From Xiheimicrobium sp040275325 (GTDB lineage: Bacteria; Myxococcota; Myxococcia; Myxococcales; Myxococcaceae), in contig JBEOKA010000342.1 in assembly GCA_040275325.1 (NCBI GenBank), positions 1 through 64,000 on the forward strand: a DNA stretch of 64,000 nucleotides, read 5' to 3'. The position numbers and the translations under genes are program-made. Positions 37,830 to 45,744 of the stretch are shown here, piece by piece. The number at the start of each line of letters is the position of its first letter. The stretch's first letter is position 1. Below the pieces are notes generated by a model. It had not been told where the DNA came from. It made no database searches and saw nothing but the letters and a program-made list of their open reading frames with translations.

Positions 37830-38020
37830 GCGTCTCCGGGCGTCGGCCGGCCGTCGCCGTCTTCGTCCTCTTCGACCTGCTTGGTGGGAATACGGAACTC
37901 TTCACCCAGCCACTTGCCGAGATCGATCGCGCGGCACCGCTCGGAGCAGAACGGGAACGTCTTGTTCTCGGGCGGGAGCGCCACGGCTTTGCGACACGAG
38001 GGACACTGCGGAGCAGCCAT
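37826..38020 (-). CDS. yacG: YacG-family zinc protein (DNA gyrase inhibitor type)
   Basis: 64 residues, the usual size. The zinc motif is CPSC followed by FCSERC (CxxC...CxxxC), then the conserved DLGKWLGEEFRIP. In Escherichia coli YacG binds GyrB and inhibits gyrase; many genomes place it next to coaE. Here it heads an operon with an unknown protein and the FHA gene. The stop overlaps the start of the next gene by ATGA. Confidence 0.9.
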   Translation of the reverse strand: MAAPQCPSCRKAVALPPENKTFPFCSERCRAIDLGKWLGEEFRIPTKQVEEDEDGDGRPTPGDA

Positions 38021-38078
38021 GGCCGCGCATTGTGCCCGAATTCGACGGCAGTCGCGGCATCGATGCGTCGCGGGTAAC

Positions 38079-39434
38079 GTGCCCCGCCTCGTGTTCCTTC
38101 GAATCCTGTCACTGCTCCTGCTGATCGCCGCCTGCCGTGATCCGAACACCCGTCGCGTCGATCCACCTCCGCCGATGCCCATGTGTGGCGACGCGAAGAT
38201 CGACGACGGCGAAGAGTGTGATGGCTCGAACCTGGCCGAGCAGACGTGCCTCACGCTCGGGTTCGAGGCCGGGCAGCTGACCTGCGGCGCCGACTGCAAG
38301 TTCGTGAAGACGCTGTGCACGAAGAAGTGTGGCAACGGCATGATCGACACCGGCGAGAGCTGCGACGGAACGCTGGGCGTGCCCGTCTGCACCACGTTCG
38401 GGAGCAACCGCTGCGGCGACGACTGCCGCGTCGATACGGCGAACTGCATCACGCAGGCGTTCGAGGCAGCTCCGGAGTTGACGGTGACGAATGGCGGGCC
38501 GGCGGTGATTGCGGACCTGCCGCCAGTGGGCGTGCCCGATCTCGTGATGGCCGTGCCGAGCCGGAACCGCATCGAGCTGTTCGGGTGGAACACGGTGCAG
38601 GGCTTCTCGGGCTCGACCAGCCGCAAGGTGTCATTCCAGCGCACGCCGCTCGTGTGCATGACCGGCGAGTTCACGGGCGACGGAAACCTCGACGTCGCCA
38701 CCGTCAACGACACCGGCGCGTTCGACACCTACGTCTCGCAGGGCAGCACGTTTGCGCTGCGTGAGCTCGATGGTGGCTGCGCGGGGGCGAAGCTGGTCGG
38801 TGTGGTGAAGGCGGGAGCCCAGCGCGATCTCGCGGTCGCGTTCGGGTGCGACGCGTTCTTCACGCTCGAGACGGCGGGCGTTCGACGGTTCGCGACTCCA
38901 GATGCGGGCGTGGTGGGCGTGGGGGACTTCACGCGTGATGGCCTCGGCGACGTGCTGGTCGTCGACGGCGCGGGAGACACGCTCACCGTGTTCCCCGGGC
39001 CAGGCTTCGAACGCGACGCGGGGCTGCTGCTCAGCGCCCTGCCCTCGCTGCTGGCGACGGGCGATCTCGATGGAGATGGCGACGCCGATCTCGCGGCCGT
39101 CATCGGAAACGACGTGAAGCTGTTCGAGAACACGGGCCTCGCGTTCGCCGACAAGCTGACGTTCGCGGCGCCGCGCGCGCAGGCGGTCGAGGTGCGCGAC
39201 TTCGATCTCGATGGAGTCGTCGACGTGTTCTTCACCGCGGGTGACGACGTGGTGGTGCGCCGCAACCGTGGGCAGTGGGCGTTCTCGGAGTTCAAGCAGA
39301 CCGCGGGTGCGGGCAACCGGCTCTCGGTGTCGGTGGGCGATGTCGATGCTGATGGAGACCCGGATGTGGCCGTCACCTTCAGCACCGGGGCCGACTCGAC
39401 CCGCACCGCCGTCGTGCGCAACCGTGCTCGGTGA
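38079..39434 (+). CDS. Lipoprotein with cysteine-rich head and FG-GAP-like propeller repeats
   Basis: 451 residues from GTG 38079; a second GTG at 38091 is equally possible and still gives a full signal. Lipobox LIAAC. Residues ~25-120 hold Cys pairs with CGDAKIDDGEECDG and CGNGMIDTGESCDG, the duplicated myxococcal DUF4215-like cysteine modules. Residues ~130-450 carry FG-GAP/VCBS-type calcium-binding loops such as DLDGDGDADLA, DFDLDGVVDVF and DVDADGDPDVA, spaced about 45-60 residues, forming a probable seven-bladed propeller. Likely on the cell surface, binding Ca2+. The start codon lies 58 bp from divergent yacG. Confidence 0.72.
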   Translation: MPRLVFLRILSLLLLIAACRDPNTRRVDPPPPMPMCGDAKIDDGEECDGSNLAEQTCLTLGFEAGQLTCGADCKFVKTLCTKKCGNGMIDTGESCDGTLGVPVCTTFGSNRCGDDCRVDTANCITQAFEAAPELTVTNGGPAVIADLPPVGVPDLVMAVPSRNRIELFGWNTVQGFSGSTSRKVSFQRTPLVCMTGEFTGDGNLDVATVNDTGAFDTYVSQGSTFALRELDGGCAGAKLVGVVKAGAQRDLAVAFGCDAFFTLETAGVRRFATPDAGVVGVGDFTRDGLGDVLVVDGAGDTLTVFPGPGFERDAGLLLSALPSLLATGDLDGDGDADLAAVIGNDVKLFENTGLAFADKLTFAAPRAQAVEVRDFDLDGVVDVFFTAGDDVVVRRNRGQWAFSEFKQTAGAGNRLSVSVGDVDADGDPDVAVTFSTGADSTRTAVVRNRAR

Positions 39435-39455
39435 GTCGTCAGGTCCAACAGGCCG

Positions 39456-39483
39456 TTGACGTCGAGAATCGTTGTGGTACTTG
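39456..39483 (+). promoter_or_regulatory. Probable sigma-70 promoter for tRNA-Thr
   Basis: TTGACG (39456-39461) and TACTTG (39478-39483) are separated by 16 bp, and the tRNA starts 12 bp after the second box. The -35 is good; the -10 is weak. Confidence 0.4.
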
Positions 39484-39494
39484 CCCCGCGCCGC

Positions 39495-39569
<75 letters not shown>

Positions 39570-39576
39570 GAAAATG

Positions 39577-39617
39577 GCCCCGGACTTCTCTCGCAGAGGT
39601 CCGGGGCTTTCGTTTTT
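39577..39617 (+). terminator. Intrinsic terminator after tRNA-Thr
   Basis: The 9-bp stem GCCCCGGAC/GTCCGGGGC (39577-39585 with 39599-39607) is perfect, loop is 13 nt, and it is followed by TTTCGTTTTT. Confidence 0.85.
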
Positions 39618-39624
39618 CGGGCCC

Positions 39625-39832
39625 GGGAGACGAAGCCGGAGTGAGCCTGATGAGCGGTGGCTCCGCGGTTCTGTGTGGCCTTCGCCACGGCGAATGTGGC
39701 TCACGAAGGCGGAGTCGACCCAACAACCGGGAGACGAAGCCGGAGTGAGCCTGATGAGCGGTGGCTCCTGCGGTTCTTCCTGACCCTCGCCACGGCGAAT
39801 GTGGCTCACGAAGGCGGGAGTCGACCCAACAA
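39625..39832. repeat. Two tandem ~104-bp repeat units downstream of tRNA-Thr
   Basis: Unit 1 (39625-39726) and unit 2 (39729-39832) begin with the same 40 bp (GGGAGACGAAGCCGGAGTGA...), differ in the middle ~20 bp, then agree again through CGCCACGGCGAATGTGGCT to the CGACCCAACAA end. Each unit contains inverted repeats: GTGAGCC with GGCTCAC, and GCCAC with GTGGC around GGCGAAT; unit 1 also has GCCTTCG with CGAAGGC. Long ORFs antisense to this block are artefacts. It resembles a dispersed palindromic repeat or MITE-like element caught as a tandem pair; genome-wide copy number would settle it. Confidence 0.75.
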
Positions 39833-40001
39833 AACAGCGGTGCTTTCACGGCGCATTCACGATGGTTTTCAGGGCCTTCGGTTGACGCGGCGTGGCGTCA
39901 GTTTTGGCTACCTGCACCAGGGGGCGGCCCATACGGTCCGCGCGGTTTTTCCGGCTCCACCTGGAGTGTTTTTCGGAGCCTTTTCCCAGGAGCACAGGAC
40001 C
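39833..40001. other. Non-coding leader of gdhA
   Basis: Between the tandem repeat and the glutamate dehydrogenase start I see no gene. It holds TTGACG at 39882 without a matching -10 at good spacing, an AT-richer run, and an AGGAG ribosome-binding site (39988-39992) nine bases before ATG 40002. The real gdhA promoter is probably here but cannot be pinned down. Confidence 0.4.
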
Positions 40002-41555
40002 ATGGCTGAAGAGAACTTCATGCGGGTGCCCAACGCCGGGCAGCAGCGCAAGACCATCTACACCGAGGCGATGGAGATCTTCGATCGCGCGGCTGACGCG
40101 ATGGGGCTCGACCGGCGCGTGCGCCTCGAGCTCGAAGAGCCCGACTACGAGCACATCTTTCATGTCACGACCAAGCTGAAGGACCGCCTGGTGCCGGTGC
40201 CGGCGGAGGCTGCTCGCAGCTTCGCCGATCTGAGCGTCACCAAGGTGCGCGACGCCGCCGCGTTCGAGCGCCTCGCCGACGGCAAGATCATTCTCAACGG
40301 CAAGGCCCTGCTGGGCAGCGATGTGAACATTCGCGCCGGCCACCTGCGCCTGGAAGACGGCACGGTGTACCAGCTCGTGCCGGGCGACACGGCGCGCTTC
40401 AAGGCGTACCGCGTGCAGCACAACCAGGCGCGCGGCCCGTACAAGGGCGGCATTCGCTACCACCGTGAAGTGTCGCTCGACCTCTTCAAGGCGCTCGCCG
40501 CCGAGATGACGTGGAAGACGGCGATCGCCGACGTTCCGTTCGGTGGTGGCAAGGGTGGCATTCAGCTCGACCCGCGCCAGCTCGGCCGCGAGGAGCTGCA
40601 GGCCATCTCGCTGCGCTTCATGTACAAACTGAAGCAGCTCGTCGGCCCGAACATCGACATTCCGGCGCCCGACGTCGGCACGAACTCCGAGATCATGGCG
40701 CTCTTCCTGCGTCAGTTCTCGGACGGCGAGCGCGAGCGTCACAACCAGCGCGGCGTCATCACCGGCAAAGACGTGCGCATCGGCGGCTCCGAGGGCCGCA
40801 CCAAGGCGACCGGCCAGGGCGTCGCGTACACGATCGAAGACTACTTCCAGGATCGTGGCGAGTCGGTGAAGGGCAAGACCTTCATCGTGCAGGGCTACGG
40901 CAACGTCGGCAGCTGGGGCTCGGTCATTCTGCAGAACATGGGCGCCAAGCTGCTCGCGGTGAACGACGCCGACGGCACCATCTACAACCCCGAGGGCATC
41001 GATGCGGTCGAGTTGATGCGCTACGCGAACGAGAACCCGAAGAACCTGAAGCGCTCGGTGCTCGGGTTCCCCGGCGCGCAGGCGATCAGCAAGGCCGACT
41101 TCTGGCAGGTGAAGGCCGACATCGCGGTGCCCGCGGCGCTCGGTGGCGAGATCACCGCAGAGATCGCCGAGAAGCTGAACGTGAAGCTGGTGGCCGAGGG
41201 CGCGAACGGACCGACGACACCCGAAGCCGACCGCGTGCTCGAGAAGCGGAAGATCGACCTCATCCCCGACATCATCTGCAACGCCGGTGGCGTGACGGTC
41301 AGCTACTACGAGTGGATTCAGAACAAGCGCATGGAGTCGTGGAGCGAGAAGGAAGTCGACACGCGCCTCGAGCTCGCGCTCAAGAAGAACTACCGCATCA
41401 TTCGTGACATCGCGCGCAACAATCCGCGCCGCACGGACATGCACGACAGCCGGCCGTACTGCATCGGCAAGCCGGTCGACACGCGCTGCGCCGCGATGGT
41501 GCTCGCGCTCAAGCGCATCGAGGCGCACTACATGCTCGAAGGCTTCAGCCAGTAA
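40002..41555 (+). CDS. gdhA: Glutamate dehydrogenase family enzyme
   Basis: 517 residues from ATG 40002; the frame runs upstream but this start has AGGAG and a Glu/Leu/Phe/Val dehydrogenase-like beginning. Substrate-binding Lys148 in GPYKGGIRYH, catalytic Lys184 in PFGGGKGG, dinucleotide loop VQGYGNVGSWG. It interconverts glutamate and 2-oxoglutarate plus ammonia. It is about 80-100 residues longer than the usual ~420-residue bacterial enzyme because of an N-terminal part (FDRAADAMGLDRRVRLELEEP and a small LGSDVNIRAGHLRLEDGTVY insert) before the core, a form known from delta-proteobacteria and others. NAD versus NADP use is not decided by what I can see. A terminator follows. Confidence 0.92.
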   Translation: MAEENFMRVPNAGQQRKTIYTEAMEIFDRAADAMGLDRRVRLELEEPDYEHIFHVTTKLKDRLVPVPAEAARSFADLSVTKVRDAAAFERLADGKIILNGKALLGSDVNIRAGHLRLEDGTVYQLVPGDTARFKAYRVQHNQARGPYKGGIRYHREVSLDLFKALAAEMTWKTAIADVPFGGGKGGIQLDPRQLGREELQAISLRFMYKLKQLVGPNIDIPAPDVGTNSEIMALFLRQFSDGERERHNQRGVITGKDVRIGGSEGRTKATGQGVAYTIEDYFQDRGESVKGKTFIVQGYGNVGSWGSVILQNMGAKLLAVNDADGTIYNPEGIDAVELMRYANENPKNLKRSVLGFPGAQAISKADFWQVKADIAVPAALGGEITAEIAEKLNVKLVAEGANGPTTPEADRVLEKRKIDLIPDIICNAGGVTVSYYEWIQNKRMESWSEKEVDTRLELALKKNYRIIRDIARNNPRRTDMHDSRPYCIGKPVDTRCAAMVLALKRIEAHYMLEGFSQ

Positions 41556-41579
41556 CGCTGGTTGAGCGGTGGTGAACGA

Positions 41580-41617
41580 GGGCGTCGGCTCCACAGGAGT
41601 CGGCGCCCTTCGCTTTT
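41580..41617 (+). terminator. Intrinsic terminator after gdhA
   Basis: Stem GGGCGTCGGCTCC paired with GGAGTCGGCGCCC through loop ACA, with G-U pairs, followed by TTCGCTTTT. It ends just before the SD of the next gene. Confidence 0.75.
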
Positions 41618-41625
41618 GGAGAGAG

Positions 41626-42126
41626 ATGGCGAGCTTCGGTCACATCGCGGTGGGCATGGCGGCGAGCCGGGCGTTCTCGCGCAAGCGCGCGTTCGTCTCG
41701 ATGCTCGCGTTCTCGGCGTTGTCGATGTTGCCCGACGCGGACGTCATCGCGTTCGTGTTCCGCATTCCGTACGCGAATCAGTTCGGTCATCGCGGGGCGT
41801 CGCATTCGGTTGCGTTCGCCATGCTGTGCGGAGTGATCGCGTGGCTGCTGCGCCGAGATCGCCGGCTCGCGCTGTTCACGTTCGTGGTGGTGCTGACGCA
41901 CCCACTGCTCGACATGCTGACCGACGGAGGCCTTGGCTGCGCGATCCTCTGGCCGATCTCGACGGAGCGCTTCTTCTGGCCGGTTCAGCCGATTCCCGTC
42001 GCTCCAATCGGAGCCGGAATGCTCTCGGCCCGCGGCCTTCTCGTGGTCGTGACGGAGTTGGTGGTGTTCTCTCCATTCGTCATCTGGGCGTTGCTCCGAC
42101 CGCGTAGCGCAAAGGCCGAGACCTGA
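41626..42126 (+). CDS. YdjM-like (DUF457) membrane-bound metal-dependent hydrolase family protein
   Basis: 166 residues from ATG 41626, which has GGAGAG directly upstream. About five membrane helices. Conserved motifs of the YdjM/DUF457 family: an early FGHIAVG, LPDADV, HRGASHS and THPLLDMLTDGG, which bring His and Asp residues together like a metal site. In Escherichia coli YdjM is LexA-regulated, but the function is unknown and no LexA box is visible here. Its stop overlaps the next gene start by one base (TGATG). Confidence 0.85.
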   Translation: MASFGHIAVGMAASRAFSRKRAFVSMLAFSALSMLPDADVIAFVFRIPYANQFGHRGASHSVAFAMLCGVIAWLLRRDRRLALFTFVVVLTHPLLDMLTDGGLGCAILWPISTERFFWPVQPIPVAPIGAGMLSARGLLVVVTELVVFSPFVIWALLRPRSAKAET

Positions 42127-42827
42127 TGGCCCCACACAAAGATCCGGTGTTCGAGACCTGGTGGCCCTTGCCGCGTTCGATGGAACTTGTTCGTGCACCG
42201 CTCGAGCGCGTCGCGGAGTTCGTATCGAGCGAGCTGAAGCGCATCGTTCCGACAGAGACCTGCGAGTCGGAGTGGCGCTCCTTCGACAGCATCGACGCCG
42301 TGTTTCGATCGATCGAGACGCTGACGAACTTCCCGACGGTCTTCCTCGCGCTCCCGACGAAGACGGAGTGGACCCCCGTGTGGAGCAACTCCTTCCTCTG
42401 CGATGGCTACGACTCGCTCTGTCACAACCTGAGCAGGCTGCACGGCGTCGACACGATTCACTGGTCCAGCTCCGACACCGATGGGCCCATGCAGGCGGCC
42501 ACGTCGTTCGCGTTTCGTCGAGGCGGTGAAGATGGAGCACGAACTCGGCTGGTACAGGTCTCGCGAGACGGCAGCGCGTGGACCTTTCATCAATCGGGAG
42601 AACCGCTTCGGGGAGAGCCGATCGCCGCCTATTCGAACCGAATCAAACGAAAGCGCCTGAACGAGCGACTCTTGATGGAGTTCTTCGCGACCCTCGGCGC
42701 CGCTCCATGGCGGGAGGCGTTCTACGACGTACCGAACGCAAAGAGCTTTCGGCTCTGGCGCCCGAGTTTCCCGGACACCATCAAGTCCAGGCCCACTGCC
42801 CAGGTCGTCACTGGCGTGAAGCGGTGA
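42126..42827 (+). CDS. Unknown protein, coupled to the YdjM-like gene
   Basis: 233 residues. Soluble, with many Trp and Arg (FETWWPLPRSMELVRAP, WRPSFPDTIKSRPTAQ at the end) and a predicted alpha/beta core (FPTVFLALPTKTEWTPVWSN). The general style (single short orphan domain, aromatic-rich) is like many phage-defence or toxin-immunity proteins, but I have no family match and do not claim it. Its ATG shares one base with the upstream stop, so translation is coupled to the YdjM-like gene. Confidence 0.6.
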   Translation: MAPHKDPVFETWWPLPRSMELVRAPLERVAEFVSSELKRIVPTETCESEWRSFDSIDAVFRSIETLTNFPTVFLALPTKTEWTPVWSNSFLCDGYDSLCHNLSRLHGVDTIHWSSSDTDGPMQAATSFAFRRGGEDGARTRLVQVSRDGSAWTFHQSGEPLRGEPIAAYSNRIKRKRLNERLLMEFFATLGAAPWREAFYDVPNAKSFRLWRPSFPDTIKSRPTAQVVTGVKR

Positions 42828-42987
42828 TGGTCACGGTCTCGCTTACCCGAATCGGTTGATCGAACGCGGCGTGGCGCTCAGGTCGGGGGCGTCTTGCCAA
42901 CTTGCAAGGGGAACTCGAGGTTCACGACCTGTTCGGTCCTTCACGAGGCTGGCGTCGGCATGAGCAGGTCCCTCCACGGGAGCGCAG

Positions 42988-44355
42988 TCACGGTGCAGCG
43001 AGACGCTCACCATCGAAGCGCCATGACGCGGGCTCGGCACAGTCGACTCGCTTCGCGTCCCAGAGGAAGCCGAACAGATGACCCGACACCCACGGGTCCA
43101 TCGGCGAACAATCGGCGATCGCTTCAGCCCGAGCCGGGCCCGACGACGACTGCAGCGCGGCGATCTGCTTCTGCGTCTGAGACAACCGCGAATCCCACGA
43201 GACGAAGCGCACCAGCGGCCACGCAAGCGCGAGCACCACGCAACCGATCGCGATGAAGCGATCGATCTTCACCGGCACCAGCACGAGCACCGAGCCGACG
43301 AGCAACGATGCTCCGACGAGACCCGGGTGCACGTACCACTGGTACTTCTGCACCGGCACGCTGAAGCCCACGATCACGCCGAGCCAGAGCGCGGCTCCGA
43401 GCACCATCGCTTCGGGCGACACGCGCACGAGCCGCTTCTTGAACACCACCGACAACGGAGCGAGCACCAGCGCTCCGACCGCCGGCCCGTACCAGCTCAA
43501 CGTCGGGCCCACGTAGAAGAACGGATTTCGATCAGGGTGGTGCCGGCCTTCGGTCACCGACGCCAGCACCTGCTTCGACAGATACGTCGAGAAGAACGGC
43601 GCGAGTCCCCTGCTCTCTCGCAGCGCATCGAACGCGAACACGCTCACGACCACCGCGATCAGCGACGAGACGATCGCGATGCCCCCAACCGACGGCCGCA
43701 TCCACCGCGCGACCAGCATCACCACCACCACGCCCACCAGCACCAACACCGGCGGTCCCTTCACCCAGAACCCGGCCACCACCGACACCACGAACGCCAC
43801 CACCGCTCCCACCGGCAGCTTCTCGTGCGTCAACGTCGAGCTCTTCAGCATGCCCGCGACGGCCCACAGCCCGAACGCGAGCGCCAGACCCAACGGCGCC
43901 TCGAGCATCGCCACCTGCGACTCGTACAAGAAGCCCGGCAGCGTCAGCGCTCCGAGCACCGTGAAGCCCGCGAGCGTCGGCCCATTCAGCACGTCCATCA
44001 TTCGACCGCGCCGCGACACGATCTCGGCCGCCATCGCCGCCAACACCAGCAACGTGAGCGACGCGTACAACCGCGCGAGCCCCACCAGCACTTCCGGCTT
44101 CGGCCCGAACCACGACACCGCCAGCCCGTTCACCCACAACCCCAGCGGCGGGTGCTCGAAGAACGGCTCGTGCGCCAGCGTCAGCTCGAGCCACGACGAG
44201 AGGGGACGCTCGGCCAGCTCACGACCGATGCGCGCGTAGCAGCCCGAGTCGCCACCGATCAGCAACGTCGGCCCCGGCCGGAACCACACCACCGACAGGC
44301 CGAGCAGCAACGTCGCCGCGAGAAAGAACCGCTGCATCGCGCGCGCGTTTCTCAC
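42988..44355 (-). CDS. GT-C glycosyltransferase (PMT/ArnT-like membrane protein)
   Basis: 455 residues from GTG 44355 (GGAT 6 nt upstream); the ATG at 44337 has no clear site. About eleven membrane helices. The first luminal loop carries GGDSGCYARIGRELAE, the place where ArnT/PMT-family (GT39/GT83) enzymes keep an acidic catalytic Asp, then the HPPLGLWVNGLA and ARLYASL motifs of the family. Probably transfers a polyprenyl-phosphate-linked sugar to LPS, protein or another lipid in the periplasm. A C-terminal ~80-residue soluble part (TQKQIAALQSSSGPARAEA ...) follows. Donor and target unknown. A 160-bp gap separates it from the convergent unknown gene. Confidence 0.8.
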   Translation of the reverse strand: MRNARAMQRFFLAATLLLGLSVVWFRPGPTLLIGGDSGCYARIGRELAERPLSSWLELTLAHEPFFEHPPLGLWVNGLAVSWFGPKPEVLVGLARLYASLTLLVLAAMAAEIVSRRGRMMDVLNGPTLAGFTVLGALTLPGFLYESQVAMLEAPLGLALAFGLWAVAGMLKSSTLTHEKLPVGAVVAFVVSVVAGFWVKGPPVLVLVGVVVVMLVARWMRPSVGGIAIVSSLIAVVVSVFAFDALRESRGLAPFFSTYLSKQVLASVTEGRHHPDRNPFFYVGPTLSWYGPAVGALVLAPLSVVFKKRLVRVSPEAMVLGAALWLGVIVGFSVPVQKYQWYVHPGLVGASLLVGSVLVLVPVKIDRFIAIGCVVLALAWPLVRFVSWDSRLSQTQKQIAALQSSSGPARAEAIADCSPMDPWVSGHLFGFLWDAKRVDCAEPASWRFDGERLAAP

Positions 44356-44377
44356 GCCGATCCATCAGGAGCAATCT

Positions 44378-44617
44378 TCAGTGACCGTGCCCATGGCCAT
44401 GCGAGTGGCCGTGTTCGTGCTTCGTCACCGTTCCATCGGCGTTCACGTGCTCATGCTCGTGTTCGTGCTCATGACCCGAGTCACCGTGCGCGTGCTCCGC
44501 TCCGTGATCGTGGGAGTGCCCATGCCCGTGCGGGTGGCTGTGCCGGTACTTCGAGCCATCAGGCATCAGGTGTTCGTGTTCATGCTCGTGTGAATGGTCG
44601 TGATCGCCGTGCGCCAT
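44378..44617 (-). CDS. Histidine-rich metal-binding protein, divergent from the BMC operon
   Basis: 79 residues, of which 28 are His (35 percent), mostly as HxH or HExH pairs with Asp, Glu and Gly. It has internal duplication: residues 8-38 and 49-79 align over 31 positions with the same (M/N)xDG(S/T) turn and flanking His runs. No cysteine, signal peptide or membrane segment. Such runs bind Ni2+, Zn2+, Co2+ or Cu2+, as in Hpn-like and UreE/HypB tails, so a metal store or buffer is likely. It lies 22 bp downstream of the GT-C gene on the same strand, and starts 110 bp from the divergent BMC shell operon. Confidence 0.78.
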   Translation of the reverse strand: MAHGDHDHSHEHEHEHLMPDGSKYRHSHPHGHGHSHDHGAEHAHGDSGHEHEHEHEHVNADGTVTKHEHGHSHGHGHGH

Positions 44618-44662
44618 GTGGCCTCCCGAAGCGAAGTGACGCGCGAGGCTATCACGCAGTCC

Positions 44663-44691
44663 TTGTCATCCTCGGAGCGGTCTCCTACAAA
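44663..44691 (+). promoter_or_regulatory. Probable sigma-70-type promoter of the BMC operon
   Basis: TTGTCA (44663-44668), 17-bp spacer, TACAAA (44686-44691), with predicted transcription start about 7 bp later and a ~30-nt leader before the BMC-T start. It lies in the 110-bp gap between the His-rich gene and the BMC operon. Matches are 5 of 6 and 4 of 6 to consensus. Confidence 0.45.
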
Positions 44692-44718
44692 CCCGCGTCG
44701 TTTCCTCGTCGATCGCTC

Positions 44719-44725
44719 GGAGGGG
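44719..44725 (+). promoter_or_regulatory. Shine-Dalgarno GGAGGGG deciding the TTG start of the first BMC-T gene
   Basis: GGAGGGG ends 2 nt before TTG 44728, near-perfect anti-SD match but short spacing. No ATG or GTG at a better place fits the family's N-terminus, so TTG is the likely start. Confidence 0.6.
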
Positions 44726-44727
44726 CA

Positions 44728-45366
44728 TTGTCGACCTCGCTTCGTGCCTACGTCTTCCTGGACTCGCTCCAGCCACAGCTTGCGGCTCACATCTGCACCA
44801 CCTGCCGCGGCTATTTTCCCACCCCCTACGTCGCGTCGCTCTTCATGGAGATCGCGCCGGGCATGGCCATTCACCGCCTGATGGACGTGGCGTTGAAGTC
44901 GACCAGCGTGCAGCCCGCCACCCTCGTCGTCGAGCGCGCCTACGGCATGCTCGAGCTGCACTCCGACGACAAGGGCGAGGTGCGCAGCGCCGGTGAAGCC
45001 GTGCTCAAGCACATGGGCGTCGGCGAGAACGATCGCCTCAAGCCGCGCATCGTCTCGAACACCATCATTCGCGCCATCGAGCCGATGCACGCGATGATCC
45101 TCGACAAGATCCGCTTCGGGTCGATGATCGAGCCCGGCCAGTCGCTCTTCATTCTCGAGTGCGAGCCCGCCGCCTACGCCGCCTTCGCTGCGAACGAGGC
45201 CGAGAAGGCCGCCAACGTGAAGCTCATCGACGTGATGACCTTCGGCGCCTTCGGTCGTCTGTACCTCGCCGGAAACGAGTCGGAGATCGACTCGGCCGCG
45301 CAGGCTGCGATCGCCGCGATTCAGTCGATCTCGGGCAAAGAACCGCCCTCGTTCAAAGACAAGTGA
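44728..45366 (+). CDS. BMC-T shell protein, permuted double-layer type
   Basis: 212 residues from TTG 44728. Two BMC domains in tandem: the first starts LRAYVFLDSLQPQLA, the second is TIIRAIEPMHAMILDKIRFG. The circular permutation and the VVERAYG motif (Glu69-Arg70) at the position of the gating pair in CsoS1D/CcmP mark a BMC-T of the stacking, double-layer kind, closest to Haliangium Hoch_5816. Trimers form pseudohexamers in the shell facets, and two may stack face to face with gated large pores. This provides a route for bulky cofactors or metabolites. It opens the operon and is preceded by a probable promoter. Confidence 0.9.
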   Translation: MSTSLRAYVFLDSLQPQLAAHICTTCRGYFPTPYVASLFMEIAPGMAIHRLMDVALKSTSVQPATLVVERAYGMLELHSDDKGEVRSAGEAVLKHMGVGENDRLKPRIVSNTIIRAIEPMHAMILDKIRFGSMIEPGQSLFILECEPAAYAAFAANEAEKAANVKLIDVMTFGAFGRLYLAGNESEIDSAAQAAIAAIQSISGKEPPSFKDK

Positions 45367-45420
45367 ACTTCGTTTTTCGCATCTTCACCGCCGCACTTCG
45401 TTTCAAGGAGTTGAACGCAC

Positions 45421-45729
45421 ATGGCTGACGCACTGGGAATGATCGAGACCAAGGGCTTCGTGGGCATGGTGGAAGCCGCCGACGCCGCGGTGAAGGCCGC
45501 CAAGGTCGAGCTCGTGGGCTACGAGAAGATCGGTGGCGGGTACGTGACGATGGTCGTCCGTGGCGACGTCGCCGCGGTCAAGGCGGCCATCGAGGCCGGC
45601 GCCCGTGGCGCTGAGCGCGTCGGCGAGCTCGTCTCGACGCACGTCATCCCCCGCCCGCACGTCAACATCGACCTCGTCCTCCCCCTCGGCCGCCTCGAGC
45701 AGGCCAAGGCCGAGACGGGTCAGAAGTAA
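45421..45729 (+). CDS. BMC-H hexameric shell protein
   Basis: 102 residues. Pfam-BMC type from the first residues (ADALGMIETKGFVGMVEAADA), close to Haliangium Hoch_5815 and CcmK/PduA. The pore loop is KIGGGY (residues 36-41, central Gly39), where PduA has KIGSG, so the ~6-Å pore is lined by backbone and Gly. The C-terminus continues IPRPHVNIDLVLPLGR with an extra polar tail. Major facet component; hexagonal tiles self-assemble into sheets. It has its own strong SD (AAGGAG at 45405, ten bases before ATG) after a 54-bp gap, fitting a need for the highest stoichiometry in the operon. Confidence 0.95.
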   Translation: MADALGMIETKGFVGMVEAADAAVKAAKVELVGYEKIGGGYVTMVVRGDVAAVKAAIEAGARGAERVGELVSTHVIPRPHVNIDLVLPLGRLEQAKAETGQK

Positions 45730-45744
45730 CCGAGAGGCGCCGCG

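Noticed and set aside
44378..44617. Low-complexity repeat rather than a gene for the His-rich stretch
   Set aside because: The pattern is regular at the protein level with a conserved non-His turn in both halves, and the frame has proper start and stop, so it is kept as a gene.
43078..44640. A long plus-strand frame running into the first BMC-T gene
   Set aside because: The upstream part is antisense to the GT-C glycosyltransferase and is full of Arg, His and Gln, a shadow typical of GC-rich DNA. Only the part from TTG 44728 matches a BMC-T protein.
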